Part shown: one piece after another, positions 6,039 through 13,041 of the stretch | Position numbering within the stretch: the first letter of the stretch is position 1 | Layout: each line of letters starts with the position of its first letter | Source: Eubacteriales Family XIII. Incertae Sedis bacterium | GTDB taxonomy: Bacteria > Bacillota > Clostridia > Peptostreptococcales > Anaerovoracaceae | DNA length: 13,252 nt | Direction of reading: 5' to 3' | NCBI GenBank assembly: GCA_031272745.1 | Contig: JAISTF010000190.1 | Span: 1-13,252, forward strand | The notes under the pieces: model-generated | Database searches by the model: none | Told to the model about the DNA's origin: nothing | What the model saw: only the letters and a program-made list of their open reading frames with translations | Translations under genes and position numbers: made by a program

Positions 6039-7161
6039 GGCAAAGAAGTTTTTGGCAATAACCATGCTGGCCGTCGTTGCGGCGGCGGCGCTTTTGGCCG
6101 GCTGTTCCGCGGATGCTTCCTCGTTGCCGTACCTCGAGGACGAGGTGGTGGTGAAGGGGCTGACGGACGAGGATTTCACGGTGACGATCTCCGATCTGAC
6201 GCAGATGGAGGCCGTGTCGAAGAAAGCGGAGGGCCAGCGGAGCAACGGTGACATCGTGAAGCTCACGGCGGTGGGGCCGACGCTGGCATCGTTTGTGGAG
6301 AAGTACGGCGGCGGGAAGCCTTTGTCCGAGTTTTCGGCGGTGCGGTTCACGTCGTTGGACGGGTATTCGGTCGCAGTGCCGCGCGAGATCCTCGAGAAGC
6401 GCGAGGTGGTGCTCGCGTATATGGACGGCAGCAAGAAGTTCGACAAGGGCCAGTCGGCGCCGCTGCGGGCGGTGGTGCTCGGCGAGCGCGCGATGTACTG
6501 GGCGCGCATGGTGTGCGAGATTTCGTTCGAAACGGGTACGAGCGCGACGGTGACGGACAAGGTGGTCTTCCTCGACACGGCGCTGCCGCTGCTCGGCGAG
6601 ACGAAGGGATCGTACAGCGAGGAGGAGGGCGGCGACATCGTGAGCACGATCGACATCCTGCTGAAATACGGCGGGATGCCGGGCGACGGTGATTCTGGCG
6701 CGAAGGTCTATATGGCGGCCTCGGACGGGCTGAAGAAAAACGAGACGATGGACAATTTCCTCAAGGGGTATCTCAAATACACGGGGGATTTGGTGCCGCA
6801 GTTCTGCTCGCCGGATTTGCCGGAGGGGATGAATATGAATACGATTTGCTCGATCCGCGCGGGCACGACGCTGTATGCGTCGCTCGCGCGGGGGCTGGAG
6901 ACCTGGGGCGAGGCGACGGGCGCGGACGGGCATGTCGGTGTGGGCTTCACGGACATGATCAAGGATCAGGGGTTTGCGACGGTGAACGTCTACCAACTGA
7001 CGGACGTAGAGGGGCAGACGTATCTGTTCAACCAGCATGAACTCGTGGCGGGCGTTTTTGCGGAAGTGGACGGCGCGTGGGGCTTTTACCCGCCGACGGA
7101 CGATGAAGAGCTGGAGCCGGTGACCTCTGTCGTGTCGGTCGAGGCGGTCGGGCAGGAATGA
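6031..7161 (+). CDS. Lipoprotein with two SUOX-like (molybdopterin-oxidoreductase-fold) domains
   Basis: The GTG at 6031 is chosen because it gives the positively charged N-terminus of a lipoprotein signal (NKAKKF, hydrophobic core, lipobox LLAGC with Cys25). The ATG at 6064 would remove the lysines. The 376-residue product has a first domain at about 34-167 resembling the SUOX fold: GPTLASFV, FTSLDGYSVAVP, and the late PLRAVVLGERAMYWARMVCEISF strand. The last corresponds to the PLR..VPG...KW..I end of sulfite oxidase-type domains. A second, more divergent copy spans about 176-354 (LLKYGGMP, MAASDGLKKNE, GMNMNT). No cofactor-ligating Cys is found at the expected place, so the domains are probably cofactor-free. 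It is tethered to the outer face of the membrane, next to the ExbB/DUF2149-like pair. Fold assignment is by motif reading and is moderately sure; the ligand is unknown. Confidence 0.7.
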   Translation: MNKAKKFLAITMLAVVAAAALLAGCSADASSLPYLEDEVVVKGLTDEDFTVTISDLTQMEAVSKKAEGQRSNGDIVKLTAVGPTLASFVEKYGGGKPLSEFSAVRFTSLDGYSVAVPREILEKREVVLAYMDGSKKFDKGQSAPLRAVVLGERAMYWARMVCEISFETGTSATVTDKVVFLDTALPLLGETKGSYSEEEGGDIVSTIDILLKYGGMPGDGDSGAKVYMAASDGLKKNETMDNFLKGYLKYTGDLVPQFCSPDLPEGMNMNTICSIRAGTTLYASLARGLETWGEATGADGHVGVGFTDMIKDQGFATVNVYQLTDVEGQTYLFNQHELVAGVFAEVDGAWGFYPPTDDEELEPVTSVVSVEAVGQE

Positions 7162-7904
7162 GGAAAGCGCTTGGTGCGGTCTTGGCGGCGGCTTTGCTGC
7201 TGGCCGCTTGCGGTGCGGGCGGCGGCGGGGAGAGCCCGCAGCGGTTTTTGTCGATCGAGGGGGACGTGGGGCAGTACGTGTCCTACAAGACGGGGACGCC
7301 CGTGAAGGATCCTGCGGCGCTGCCGGGGGACGCGGATTTCGAGGGGGTGGCGCTGCCGGAATTTTTGGCGGGGTCGGAGATTTCCGGCGAGCCTTTGGCG
7401 GTGTGGCTTTGCTCTTCGGGCGACGGGTTTTCGGTGAAGCTCGACTGGGAGGGGCTGGATCGGGCGTACATGATTTTTTCCGAGGTGAACGGGTGGCAGT
7501 GCGTGGCGCCGGAGCACCCGCTCAGCGCGAACGCGCAGGACATCGACCGCATCTTCGTCGTGAGCGAGGGCAGCGGGGTGGGGCTGCGCGTGGTGCGCTT
7601 GGACGGGGGCGTGGACGTGATCCCGTTCGGGGAGATTTTGACGTCGCCGCTGCTGGCGTCCTTCCACTACGAGGGGCGCGCGGAGAACGGCGATTTGGCA
7701 TCGGAGGTGTATACGCGGGAGGCTTCGTTTTCGCTGGCGGATTTCTATGACGCGGGCGACAGCGGCTTCGAGGTGGTCACGGCGGCGGGCGACCGTTATT
7801 TGACGGACGGGGCGGGACGGTTCGCGGTCTTCCGGCAGACGTTCAGCTATTTCGAGACGACAGGGGACGAGTATGAGGACGTCACGGAAATTCGTTTGCG
7901 GTAG
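7158..7904 (+). CDS. Lipoprotein of unknown function, possibly a divergent SUOX-like domain
   Basis: ATG 7158 overlaps the upstream TGA (ATGA). The 248-residue product begins with a lipoprotein signal (MRKALGAVL ... LLAAC, lipidated Cys18) and a Gly-rich tether. I do not recognise a named family. One stretch (residues 61-100, DFEGVALPEFL then CSSGDGFSVKL) has the same pattern as the SUOX-like domains of its neighbours: Gly-x-x-Leu helix, then Ser/Ala-x-Asp-Gly-Phe/Tyr strand. It may therefore be a divergent relative. A second half (about 165-248) is rich in Tyr, Phe and acidic residues (SYFETTGDEYEDVTEI). Its 3' end overlaps the next coding sequence by 32 nt. An extracytoplasmic binding role alongside the other lipoproteins is inferred. 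Confidence 0.72.
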   Translation: MRKALGAVLAAALLLAACGAGGGGESPQRFLSIEGDVGQYVSYKTGTPVKDPAALPGDADFEGVALPEFLAGSEISGEPLAVWLCSSGDGFSVKLDWEGLDRAYMIFSEVNGWQCVAPEHPLSANAQDIDRIFVVSEGSGVGLRVVRLDGGVDVIPFGEILTSPLLASFHYEGRAENGDLASEVYTREASFSLADFYDAGDSGFEVVTAAGDRYLTDGAGRFAVFRQTFSYFETTGDEYEDVTEIRLR

Positions 7905-8922
7905 CCTGCTTGCGGCGCTGCTGCTTGCGGGGTGCGGCGGCTCGGTTTCGGCGGCGGCCGGCGGCGACGGGGCGGCGGCGGATGTGCCGCTGGAGTCCTG
8001 GTTCGGCTCGATCTCCTCGGCGGTGCCTTCGGACGAGGCGGCGCTGGCGGACGGGCGGACGGTGGCGCTGTTTTTTGGCGACGTGCAGCCCGAGGCCAGC
8101 ATCAGCGAGTACGCGGAGGTCGGCGCGCTGATCGACGCGGCGCGGGAGGACGCGCCGGAGGCGGATTTCGCGATGCAATGCGGCGACATCACGAACACGG
8201 GCGGGGCGGGGACGCCCGAAGAGTGGGGCGCTTTCTTCGCGGCCGCCGCGCCCGCGCTCGAGGGGCTGCCGACGTTTTTCGCGCCCGGCAACCACGAATG
8301 CGTGCCGACGGCAGACGGCGTGGGCGGCAAGCCCGAGACCTATCTCAAAGCGTTCGATCTGCCCGCGAACGGCCCGGCTGGCTATGAAGAGGAATATTAT
8401 TCGTTTGACTGCGGCGACCTGCATGTCGTGTCGCTGTCCAGCAATTACTTGGACCCCTCGGAGGACTACGCCGCCGACGAGGACGAAAACGCCCGCATCG
8501 CAGGGGAAATCGATGCGTGGATCGAGGCCGATCTCGCGGGCGCGGACCGGCCGTGGAAGATCGTGCTCATGCACCAGCCGGCCTACGCGGTCGCGGGCGA
8601 CAGCACGGCGGCGGCGATGCGCGCGCGCTGGGTGCCGATCTTCGACCGCACGGGCGTGGACCTCGTGCTCTGCGGCCACCAGCACGAGATGATGCGCACG
8701 TTCCCGCTCAAGGACGGCGTGGACGACCCGCAGGGCCTCGTCGAAGTGATGGGGAACGCGAGCCAAAAGAATTATGAAACGAGCGGCACCGTGCCGCCGG
8801 ATTTCATCGCGTTCGAGATGGGCGGCATCAGCGGCTGGCACAAGATCACGGCGACGGCGGAGACGCTGCGGATCGAGGCGTTCGCGGCGGACGGGCGTCT
8901 GCTCGACGCGTGGGAGAAGTGA
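7873..8922 (+). CDS. Metallophosphoesterase lipoprotein (calcineurin-like fold)
   Basis: The start at ATG 7873 gives an N-terminal lipoprotein signal with lipobox LLAGC (Cys21), even though it overlaps the previous gene by 32 nt. The 349-residue protein carries the metallophosphoesterase motif series: GDVQ at 69-72 (Gln in place of the usual His), GD at 104-105, GNHE at 139-142, His234 in LMHQPAY, and GHQH at 268-271. These residues bind a dinuclear metal centre in calcineurin-like phosphatases, including purple acid phosphatase-type extracellular enzymes. It should act outside the membrane as a tethered phosphoesterase. In this operon it could remove a phosphate from a ligand before uptake by the ECF transporter, but that is inference. 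The stop lies 16 nt before the S-component start. Confidence 0.87.
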   Translation: MRTSRKFVCGSLLAALLLAGCGGSVSAAAGGDGAAADVPLESWFGSISSAVPSDEAALADGRTVALFFGDVQPEASISEYAEVGALIDAAREDAPEADFAMQCGDITNTGGAGTPEEWGAFFAAAAPALEGLPTFFAPGNHECVPTADGVGGKPETYLKAFDLPANGPAGYEEEYYSFDCGDLHVVSLSSNYLDPSEDYAADEDENARIAGEIDAWIEADLAGADRPWKIVLMHQPAYAVAGDSTAAAMRARWVPIFDRTGVDLVLCGHQHEMMRTFPLKDGVDDPQGLVEVMGNASQKNYETSGTVPPDFIAFEMGGISGWHKITATAETLRIEAFAADGRLLDAWEK

Positions 8923-8938
8923 TGTCCGCGGGTGGCCT

Positions 8939-9496
8939 ATGCTGAAGAAATTTTCGACGTACGACATCATCATCATCGCGGTCATGGCCGCCGTCGGCGT
9001 GGCGATCAAGCCCGTCGTCTCGTCGGCCGTGCATTTGGTCAGCGCGCCTTTGATGATCCCCGGCGGATCGCTCGCGGGCGGGCTGTATATGATGTGGCTG
9101 GTGCTCGCGGCGGCGATCACGGGCAAGCCGGGCAGCGCGACGCTCTGCGGGATCGTGCAGGCGGTCATCGTCGTGTTCACGGGCATCCCCGGGTCGCACG
9201 GCGTGATGAGCTTCGTGAGCTACACCGCGCCGGGGGTGTGCGTCGACGTGCTGCTGCTGCTCTTGCTCCGCGTGGGCGGGCGCGATTTCGATTTGCTCGC
9301 CGCCGTGCTGTCGGGCATCGTGGCAAACCTCGCGGGCACGTACTGCGTCAACATCATCTTTTTTCATCTGCCGGCGCTCTTCCTTGCGCTCACGCTGTGC
9401 GCGGCCGCGCTGTCCGGCGCGGCGGGTGGCGCCATCGCGAACGCGCTGTACAAGGTGGCGCGGAAGTATCGGCTTGTGCGAAGGAGGATTCCATGA
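8939..9496 (+). CDS. ECF transporter S-component (substrate-binding membrane subunit)
   Basis: A 185-residue hydrophobic protein with about six predicted spans. It contains the pattern IPGGSLAGGLYMMWLVLAA, ITGKPGSATL and TG-PGSHGVMSF-SYTAPG. This Gly/Pro-rich layout is typical of ECF S-components, especially YkoE/cobalt-type (ABC_cobalt-like) ones. The N-terminus (LKKFSTYDI) is also typical. The S-component binds the vitamin or metal-type substrate and docks on the EcfT-EcfAA' module, which is encoded 0.5 kb downstream. The order S-component, ATPase, ATPase/T resembles the ykoE-ykoD-ykoC layout. ATG 8939 is chosen because it fits the membrane-protein start; only a weak GGGTGG precedes it. The stop overlaps the next start (ATGA). 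Substrate cannot be told from the sequence; cobalt, thiamine precursor or another cofactor are possible. Confidence 0.8.
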   Translation: MLKKFSTYDIIIIAVMAAVGVAIKPVVSSAVHLVSAPLMIPGGSLAGGLYMMWLVLAAAITGKPGSATLCGIVQAVIVVFTGIPGSHGVMSFVSYTAPGVCVDVLLLLLLRVGGRDFDLLAAVLSGIVANLAGTYCVNIIFFHLPALFLALTLCAAALSGAAGGAIANALYKVARKYRLVRRRIP

Positions 9497-10014
9497 AACT
9501 GAAGAAATCCGCGGTCATCGTCATCGTCGTTTTCGCGGCGCTCGTCTGCGCCGTGGCGGCGCTCGCGCTGGCAAACAGGAGCGCGGTGCAGGACACCGTG
9601 TCCGACGGGTCGTTGCGGCTGTACGACGCGGAGGGGACGAAGGCGGCGTGGACGTACGAGGAGCTCGCGGCTTTTCCGTTCACCAGCATCGAGAAGACCA
9701 TCACATCGAGCAAGGAGGAAGACGAGAGCGGGGAGTTCACGGGCGTGCCGCTTGAAACGTTGCTGGAGGTGGCCGACCCGGATTGGGCGTCGAAGTACAC
9801 GGAGTTTTTGTTTCACGCGTCGGACGGCTTCGTCGCGTCGGTATTCAAGTCGGACATCGAGAAGGGGGAAAACGTGGTCGTCGTGCTTGAGAAGGACGGC
9901 GCGCCGCTGCCGGGGCCGGACGAGGGGGGCAAGGGGCCTTTGCGCATCGTGATCCGCGACGACCCCTTCGGCAACCGCTCCGCGTATCTGCTCACGGCGA
10001 TCGAGATGAAATGA
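9493..10014 (+). CDS. Membrane-anchored SUOX-like domain protein
   Basis: Start ATG 9493 follows a strong AAGGAGGA (9481-9488) and overlaps the S-component stop. The 173-residue protein has one N-terminal span (about 6-28, KLKK positive flank) without a lipobox, so it is probably anchored with its domain outside. Residues about 38-173 look like a compact SUOX-fold domain: WTYEELAAFPF, FTGVPLETLLE, FHASDGFVASV, GPLRIVIRDD and a closing AYLLTAIEM strand. The Cys that ligates molybdenum in sulfite oxidases is absent; the protein has a single Cys, in the membrane span. It lies between the S-component and the ATPases, so it may be an accessory that delivers substrate to the transporter. The stop and the ATPase start overlap (ATGA). 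Fold is moderately sure; role is inferred. Confidence 0.75.
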   Translation: MKLKKSAVIVIVVFAALVCAVAALALANRSAVQDTVSDGSLRLYDAEGTKAAWTYEELAAFPFTSIEKTITSSKEEDESGEFTGVPLETLLEVADPDWASKYTEFLFHASDGFVASVFKSDIEKGENVVVVLEKDGAPLPGPDEGGKGPLRIVIRDDPFGNRSAYLLTAIEMK

Positions 10015-10661
10015 TCGACGTCCGGAACCTGACGTATACGTATCCCGAGGCGGACGAGCCCGCGCTCATAGATGTCAGCCTGCATGTCGGCGCGGGCGAG
10101 CTCTGCGTGCTGATCGGGCCGTCGGGGTGCGGGAAGACGACGCTTTGCCGGCGCATTGCGGCGGGGTGCGGGGGTGCGGCGGGCGATGCCGGGGTGGGAT
10201 TTGTGTTGCAGGAGCCGGACCATCAGATCGTGATGACGGCGGTGGAGGACGACGCGGCATTCGGGCCGGAGAATCTGCTGGTGCCGCCTGGGGAGGTCCG
10301 GGCGCGGGTGGACGCGACGCTGGGGGCGCTGTCGCTTTCGGGCATGGAGCTGCGCGACCCGGGGACGCTCTCGGGCGGGGAGAAGCAGCGGCTGGCGATC
10401 GCCGGCGTGCTGACGATGCGGCCCGGGGCGCTGCTTTTCGACGAGCCCGCGAGCGGGCTGGACGCGGCGGGGCGCGCGGCGTTTTGCGACATCGCGCGGG
10501 AGCTGCGTGCGCAGGGGCATGCGGTGTTGGTGGTCGAGCATGATTTCGAGTTTTTGGATTTCGCGGACCGGTGGGTGTTGATGAAGGGAGGGCGCATCCT
10601 CTGTGATGCGCCGCCCGCGGACGTGCCGACGGCGCTGCTGGAGGATGAGTTGTGGCGTTGA
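10011..10661 (+). CDS. ECF transporter ATPase (EcfA-type ABC ATP-binding protein)
   Basis: A 216-residue ABC ATPase with Walker A GPSGCGKTT (36-44), Q-loop Gln67 (FVLQEPDHQ), signature LSGGEKQR (120-127), Walker B ALLFDE (140-145), D-loop SGLD (148-151) and switch His177 (VEHD). The LQEPDHQI and LSGGEKQR sequences are typical of EcfA ATPases of cobalt/energy-coupling transporters. It should pair with the ATPase domain encoded by the next gene to power the S-component. Oddly, only about 23 residues separate Walker A and the Q-loop, against about 40 in its partner. The missing part is the usual PTSG-V-VDG strand and loop. Its start overlaps the upstream stop (ATGA), and its 3' end overlaps the next GTG start by 10 nt. 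Confidence 0.88.
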   Translation: MIDVRNLTYTYPEADEPALIDVSLHVGAGELCVLIGPSGCGKTTLCRRIAAGCGGAAGDAGVGFVLQEPDHQIVMTAVEDDAAFGPENLLVPPGEVRARVDATLGALSLSGMELRDPGTLSGGEKQRLAIAGVLTMRPGALLFDEPASGLDAAGRAAFCDIARELRAQGHAVLVVEHDFEFLDFADRWVLMKGGRILCDAPPADVPTALLEDELWR

Positions 10662-12292
10662 TCGCGGAGGGGGTTTGTTTTTCGTATGCGGCGGGCGGGG
10701 CAAGCCCCGCCCCTACGGGTGCGGGCGGCGGGGCGGCATCGCGTGCGGTGGGCGGCGGGGTGGCATCGCGTTCGGCGGGCGGCAGGATGCCGCCCCTACA
10801 TTCCGGTGGCCCCCGTGGCTTGGGGCCTGTGCTCTCAGGGTTTTCGGCTTCGTTTGCGCGCGGGCGGATCACGGCGGTCACGGGGCCGAACGGGTGCGGC
10901 AAGACGACGCTCGCGAAACTGCTCACGGGGATGCTCGCGCCTTCGGGCGGTCGCGTGCTCGTGGACGGGGCGGCCGTGCGGGGGATGACGCTGGACGAGG
11001 TCGGGCGCCGGATCGGCCTCGTCATGCAAAACCCCGAGCGGCAGATGTTTACCACCAGCGTCCGCGAGGAGCTCGAATTCGGCCTACGGCATTTCGGCTT
11101 CCCCGAGGGGGAGGTGGCCGCGCGGCGGGATCGTTTCGCGGAGGCGTTCGGCATCGGCCACCTGATGGATCGGTTCCCGTTTGAGCTGTCGGGCGGAGAG
11201 AAGCAGCGCGTGGTGCTTGCGGCCGTGCTTGCGACGGGGCCGGACTACTTGGTGCTGGACGAGCCGACTTCGGGCCTCGACCGCGGGCGGCGGCGCGCGC
11301 TCGGGACGCTGTTGCGCCGGCTGGCGGACGAGGATGGCGTCGGCGTGATCGTGATCTCGCACGACGCCCCCTTCCTTGCGGCATACGCGGACGAGGTGGT
11401 GGACATGGCGCCGGCGGCTGGCGGCGCAGCAGGCCGAGACGACGCAGACCCCGGCCCTGCAGCGGGCCCCGACGACGCAGTGCCCGGCGCCGCGGCGGAA
11501 ACGGATCGGCCCAGTCCGCTTGCGACGCAGGAAAGCCTGCCCCTGCCGCGCCGGTCGCTGCGCGCCCTCGACCCGCGCACGAAGATGCTGATGATGGCCG
11601 TCGTCAGCGGGTTTGCGGTCGCCGCCACCGGGCTCGCGTTTCTCGCCTCGTTGCTGGCCTTGTCCTTTGCCGCGCTGGCCGTCGGCGGCGCGGACCTGCC
11701 GCGCGCGCTGAAACGCTGCCGCGCGCTCTTCGCTCTCATCGCGGCCCTCTTCGTGATCCAGGCCGTCTTTGCAGTCCGCTTCGACCCCGACGCGACGCCG
11801 CTGCTGACAGTGGGCGGCACGGTGGTGCTGTACAAGGAGGGCGCGCTGCTCGCGGCCATGCTCGCGCTGCGCCTGCTCGTCGTGGTCGCGTCCGCGCAGA
11901 TCCTGCTCGAAGGGGAGATGCGCGACTATCTGCTTGGCTTCACGCAGATGCGCGTGCCTTATGAAATCGCGTTCATGGTCGTGGTCGGCCTGCATTTCCT
12001 GCCGATCCTGCGCGAAGAAGCGGTCAGCGTCTACCAAGGAATGCAGCTGCGCGGCGTCCGCTTTCGCAAGACCGGCCCCCTGCGGCGGTTCAAAGCCTTT
12101 GCGGGGCTGTGCCTGCCGGTCTTCGTCGGCACGTTGCGCCGCGCGGACGAAACGGCGACCGCAATGGAACTGCGCGCCTTCCGCGCCCACAAGACGCGGA
12201 CGTCGATGCGGCGCCTGACGTTGCGCCGCGAGGATGCTGTCGTGATGGTGCTTTGGTGCGTCGCCGTGGTCTGCTTGTATATAGTATTGTAG
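10652..12292 (+). CDS. Fused ECF ATPase (EcfA') and transmembrane protein (EcfT) with a repeat-encoded insert
   Basis: GTG 10652 is chosen because of GGAGG at 10640-10644 (7 nt spacing) and because it gives the ABC start ALIAEGVCFSY. The 546-residue product has an ATPase domain with Walker A GPNGCGKTT (78-86), Q-loop Gln126, signature LSGGEKQR (179-186), Walker B YLVLDEP (199-205) and switch His237. Next come an Ala/Gly/Asp/Pro linker (about 254-300) and an EcfT domain (about 301-546). The EcfT part has several spans and two coupling-helix motifs, QLRGV (465-469) and ELRAF (506-510), which match the paired A-R-G motifs of EcfT. The fusion would fix ATPase-permease stoichiometry. Residues about 14-57, between beta strands 1 and 2 of the ATPase, are a low-complexity insert encoded by palindromic repeats. 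The methyltransferase gene follows 17 nt later. Family call is firm. Confidence 0.88.
   Translation: MALIAEGVCFSYAAGGASPAPTGAGGGAASRAVGGGVASRSAGGRMPPLHSGGPRGLGPVLSGFSASFARGRITAVTGPNGCGKTTLAKLLTGMLAPSGGRVLVDGAAVRGMTLDEVGRRIGLVMQNPERQMFTTSVREELEFGLRHFGFPEGEVAARRDRFAEAFGIGHLMDRFPFELSGGEKQRVVLAAVLATGPDYLVLDEPTSGLDRGRRRALGTLLRRLADEDGVGVIVISHDAPFLAAYADEVVDMAPAAGGAAGRDDADPGPAAGPDDAVPGAAAETDRPSPLATQESLPLPRRSLRALDPRTKMLMMAVVSGFAVAATGLAFLASLLALSFAALAVGGADLPRALKRCRALFALIAALFVIQAVFAVRFDPDATPLLTVGGTVVLYKEGALLAAMLALRLLVVVASAQILLEGEMRDYLLGFTQMRVPYEIAFMVVVGLHFLPILREEAVSVYQGMQLRGVRFRKTGPLRRFKAFAGLCLPVFVGTLRRADETATAMELRAFRAHKTRTSMRRLTLRREDAVVMVLWCVAVVCLYIVL
10691..10800. repeat. Palindromic GC-rich repeat cluster inserted in frame in the ATPase gene
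   Basis: The cluster starts with a perfect 9-bp hairpin (GGGCGGGGC 10693-10701 / GCCCCGCCC 10704-10712) followed by CTAC. Two 27-bp tandem copies follow (10723-10749 and 10750-10776, three differences). It ends with a third partial unit forming an 8-bp hairpin (GGGCGGCA 10777-10784 / TGCCGCCC 10788-10795), again followed by CTAC. The GCCCCTAC end is shared with the element at 13042-13093. The 27-bp units encode nine-residue peptides (GGGAASRAV, GGGVASRSA, GGRMPPLHS). No stop occurs, and the ATPase frame continues on both sides. Confidence 0.85.
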
Positions 12293-12309
12293 GAAAACGG
12301 AGAAGGGCA

Positions 12310-13041
12310 ATGTTGTTTGAATGGACGGAAGAAAAACTGGCATGGTACGTGCGGGCTTCGCGTGTGACGGGGTTCCACGCGCGGCTTGCGGACATGATTC
12401 GGCCGCGGTTGCGCGCGCAGGACACGGTCTGCGACTTCGGCTGCGGACCGGGGCTGATTGACCTCGCGCTCGCGGGCACGGTGCGCGAGATCACCGCAAT
12501 CGACGTCGCGTCCATCCCCATCGAATTCCTCCGGCGCGAGGCGTCCTCCGCGGGGGCGGGCAACATCCGCCCGCTGGTGGCGGACGCGGAAAGGATGGTG
12601 GCGGAGGGCTCGCCGTTCCCACCGTTCGACGTCGCGCTCTTCTGTTATTTCAGCGGGCCGGGCGAGCTGATGAAGCAGGTGCTACGCCGCGAGGGGCGGC
12701 TCACGGTCTGCGTGATGCACGGCATGGACGTCTCGAAAAAACCGAGCAAGATCGGCGGCAGCCGGCACCGCGCCTACGCGGAGGAGATGGAGGCGTTCCT
12801 GGAGGGCGAGGGGCTCGCCTACGAGAAGCAGGAGCTATCGCTGGACTTCAGCCAACCGCTTCGCTCGAAGGAAGAGGCGCGCGCGTTTTTTGAGACGTAC
12901 GCAAAGGGCGACGACGAGCGGATTGAGGCGCAACTTGCGCGTGTGGTGGAGACCGGAGGCGTCGCGGCGGGCAAGGCGGGGGGCGCGGAGTTCCCTTATA
13001 CGTTTCCTTGCGAGAAGGACGTGGCGGTGTTTTTTATTTGA
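12310..13041 (+). CDS. Class I SAM-dependent methyltransferase
   Basis: ATG 12310 follows GGAGAAGG (12299-12306). The 243-residue product has motif I DFGCGPG (42-48) and the acidic end of strand 2 in TAIDVASIPIEFL (Asp65). Strand 4 is in FDVALFCYF, and a further strand is GRLTVCVMH. These show a Rossmann-fold methyltransferase using S-adenosylmethionine. The acceptor is not evident. The C-terminal part (about 155-243: EMEAFLEGEGL, SLDFSQPLRSKEEARAFFETY) is typical of small stand-alone enzymes acting on metabolites. From memory, such genes often sit beside DUF364 and metal ABC transporter genes; here a DUF364-like gene converges just downstream. It is 17 nt after the ECF fusion gene, so it is likely the last gene of the operon. 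Substrate is unknown. Confidence 0.85.
   Translation: MLFEWTEEKLAWYVRASRVTGFHARLADMIRPRLRAQDTVCDFGCGPGLIDLALAGTVREITAIDVASIPIEFLRREASSAGAGNIRPLVADAERMVAEGSPFPPFDVALFCYFSGPGELMKQVLRREGRLTVCVMHGMDVSKKPSKIGGSRHRAYAEEMEAFLEGEGLAYEKQELSLDFSQPLRSKEEARAFFETYAKGDDERIEAQLARVVETGGVAAGKAGGAEFPYTFPCEKDVAVFFI

Larger units (their letters stand above)
1258..13041 (+). other. Predicted twelve-gene operon
   Basis: All genes between 1258 and 13041 read in the same direction with gaps of 1-17 nt or overlaps: ATGA overlaps at 5718, 7158, 9493 and 10011, and 8-, 10- and 32-nt overlaps elsewhere. No internal terminator-like hairpin with a T-tract was seen. The only clear promoter is at 1195-1200. Translational coupling suggests the products are made in fixed ratio and act together. 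Confidence 0.7.

Noticed and set aside
13029..13041. T-rich run (GTTTTTTATTTGA) as a terminator tail
   Set aside because: It is inside the methyltransferase coding end and lies before, not after, the hairpin on the plus strand. On the minus strand it reads as an A-tract.
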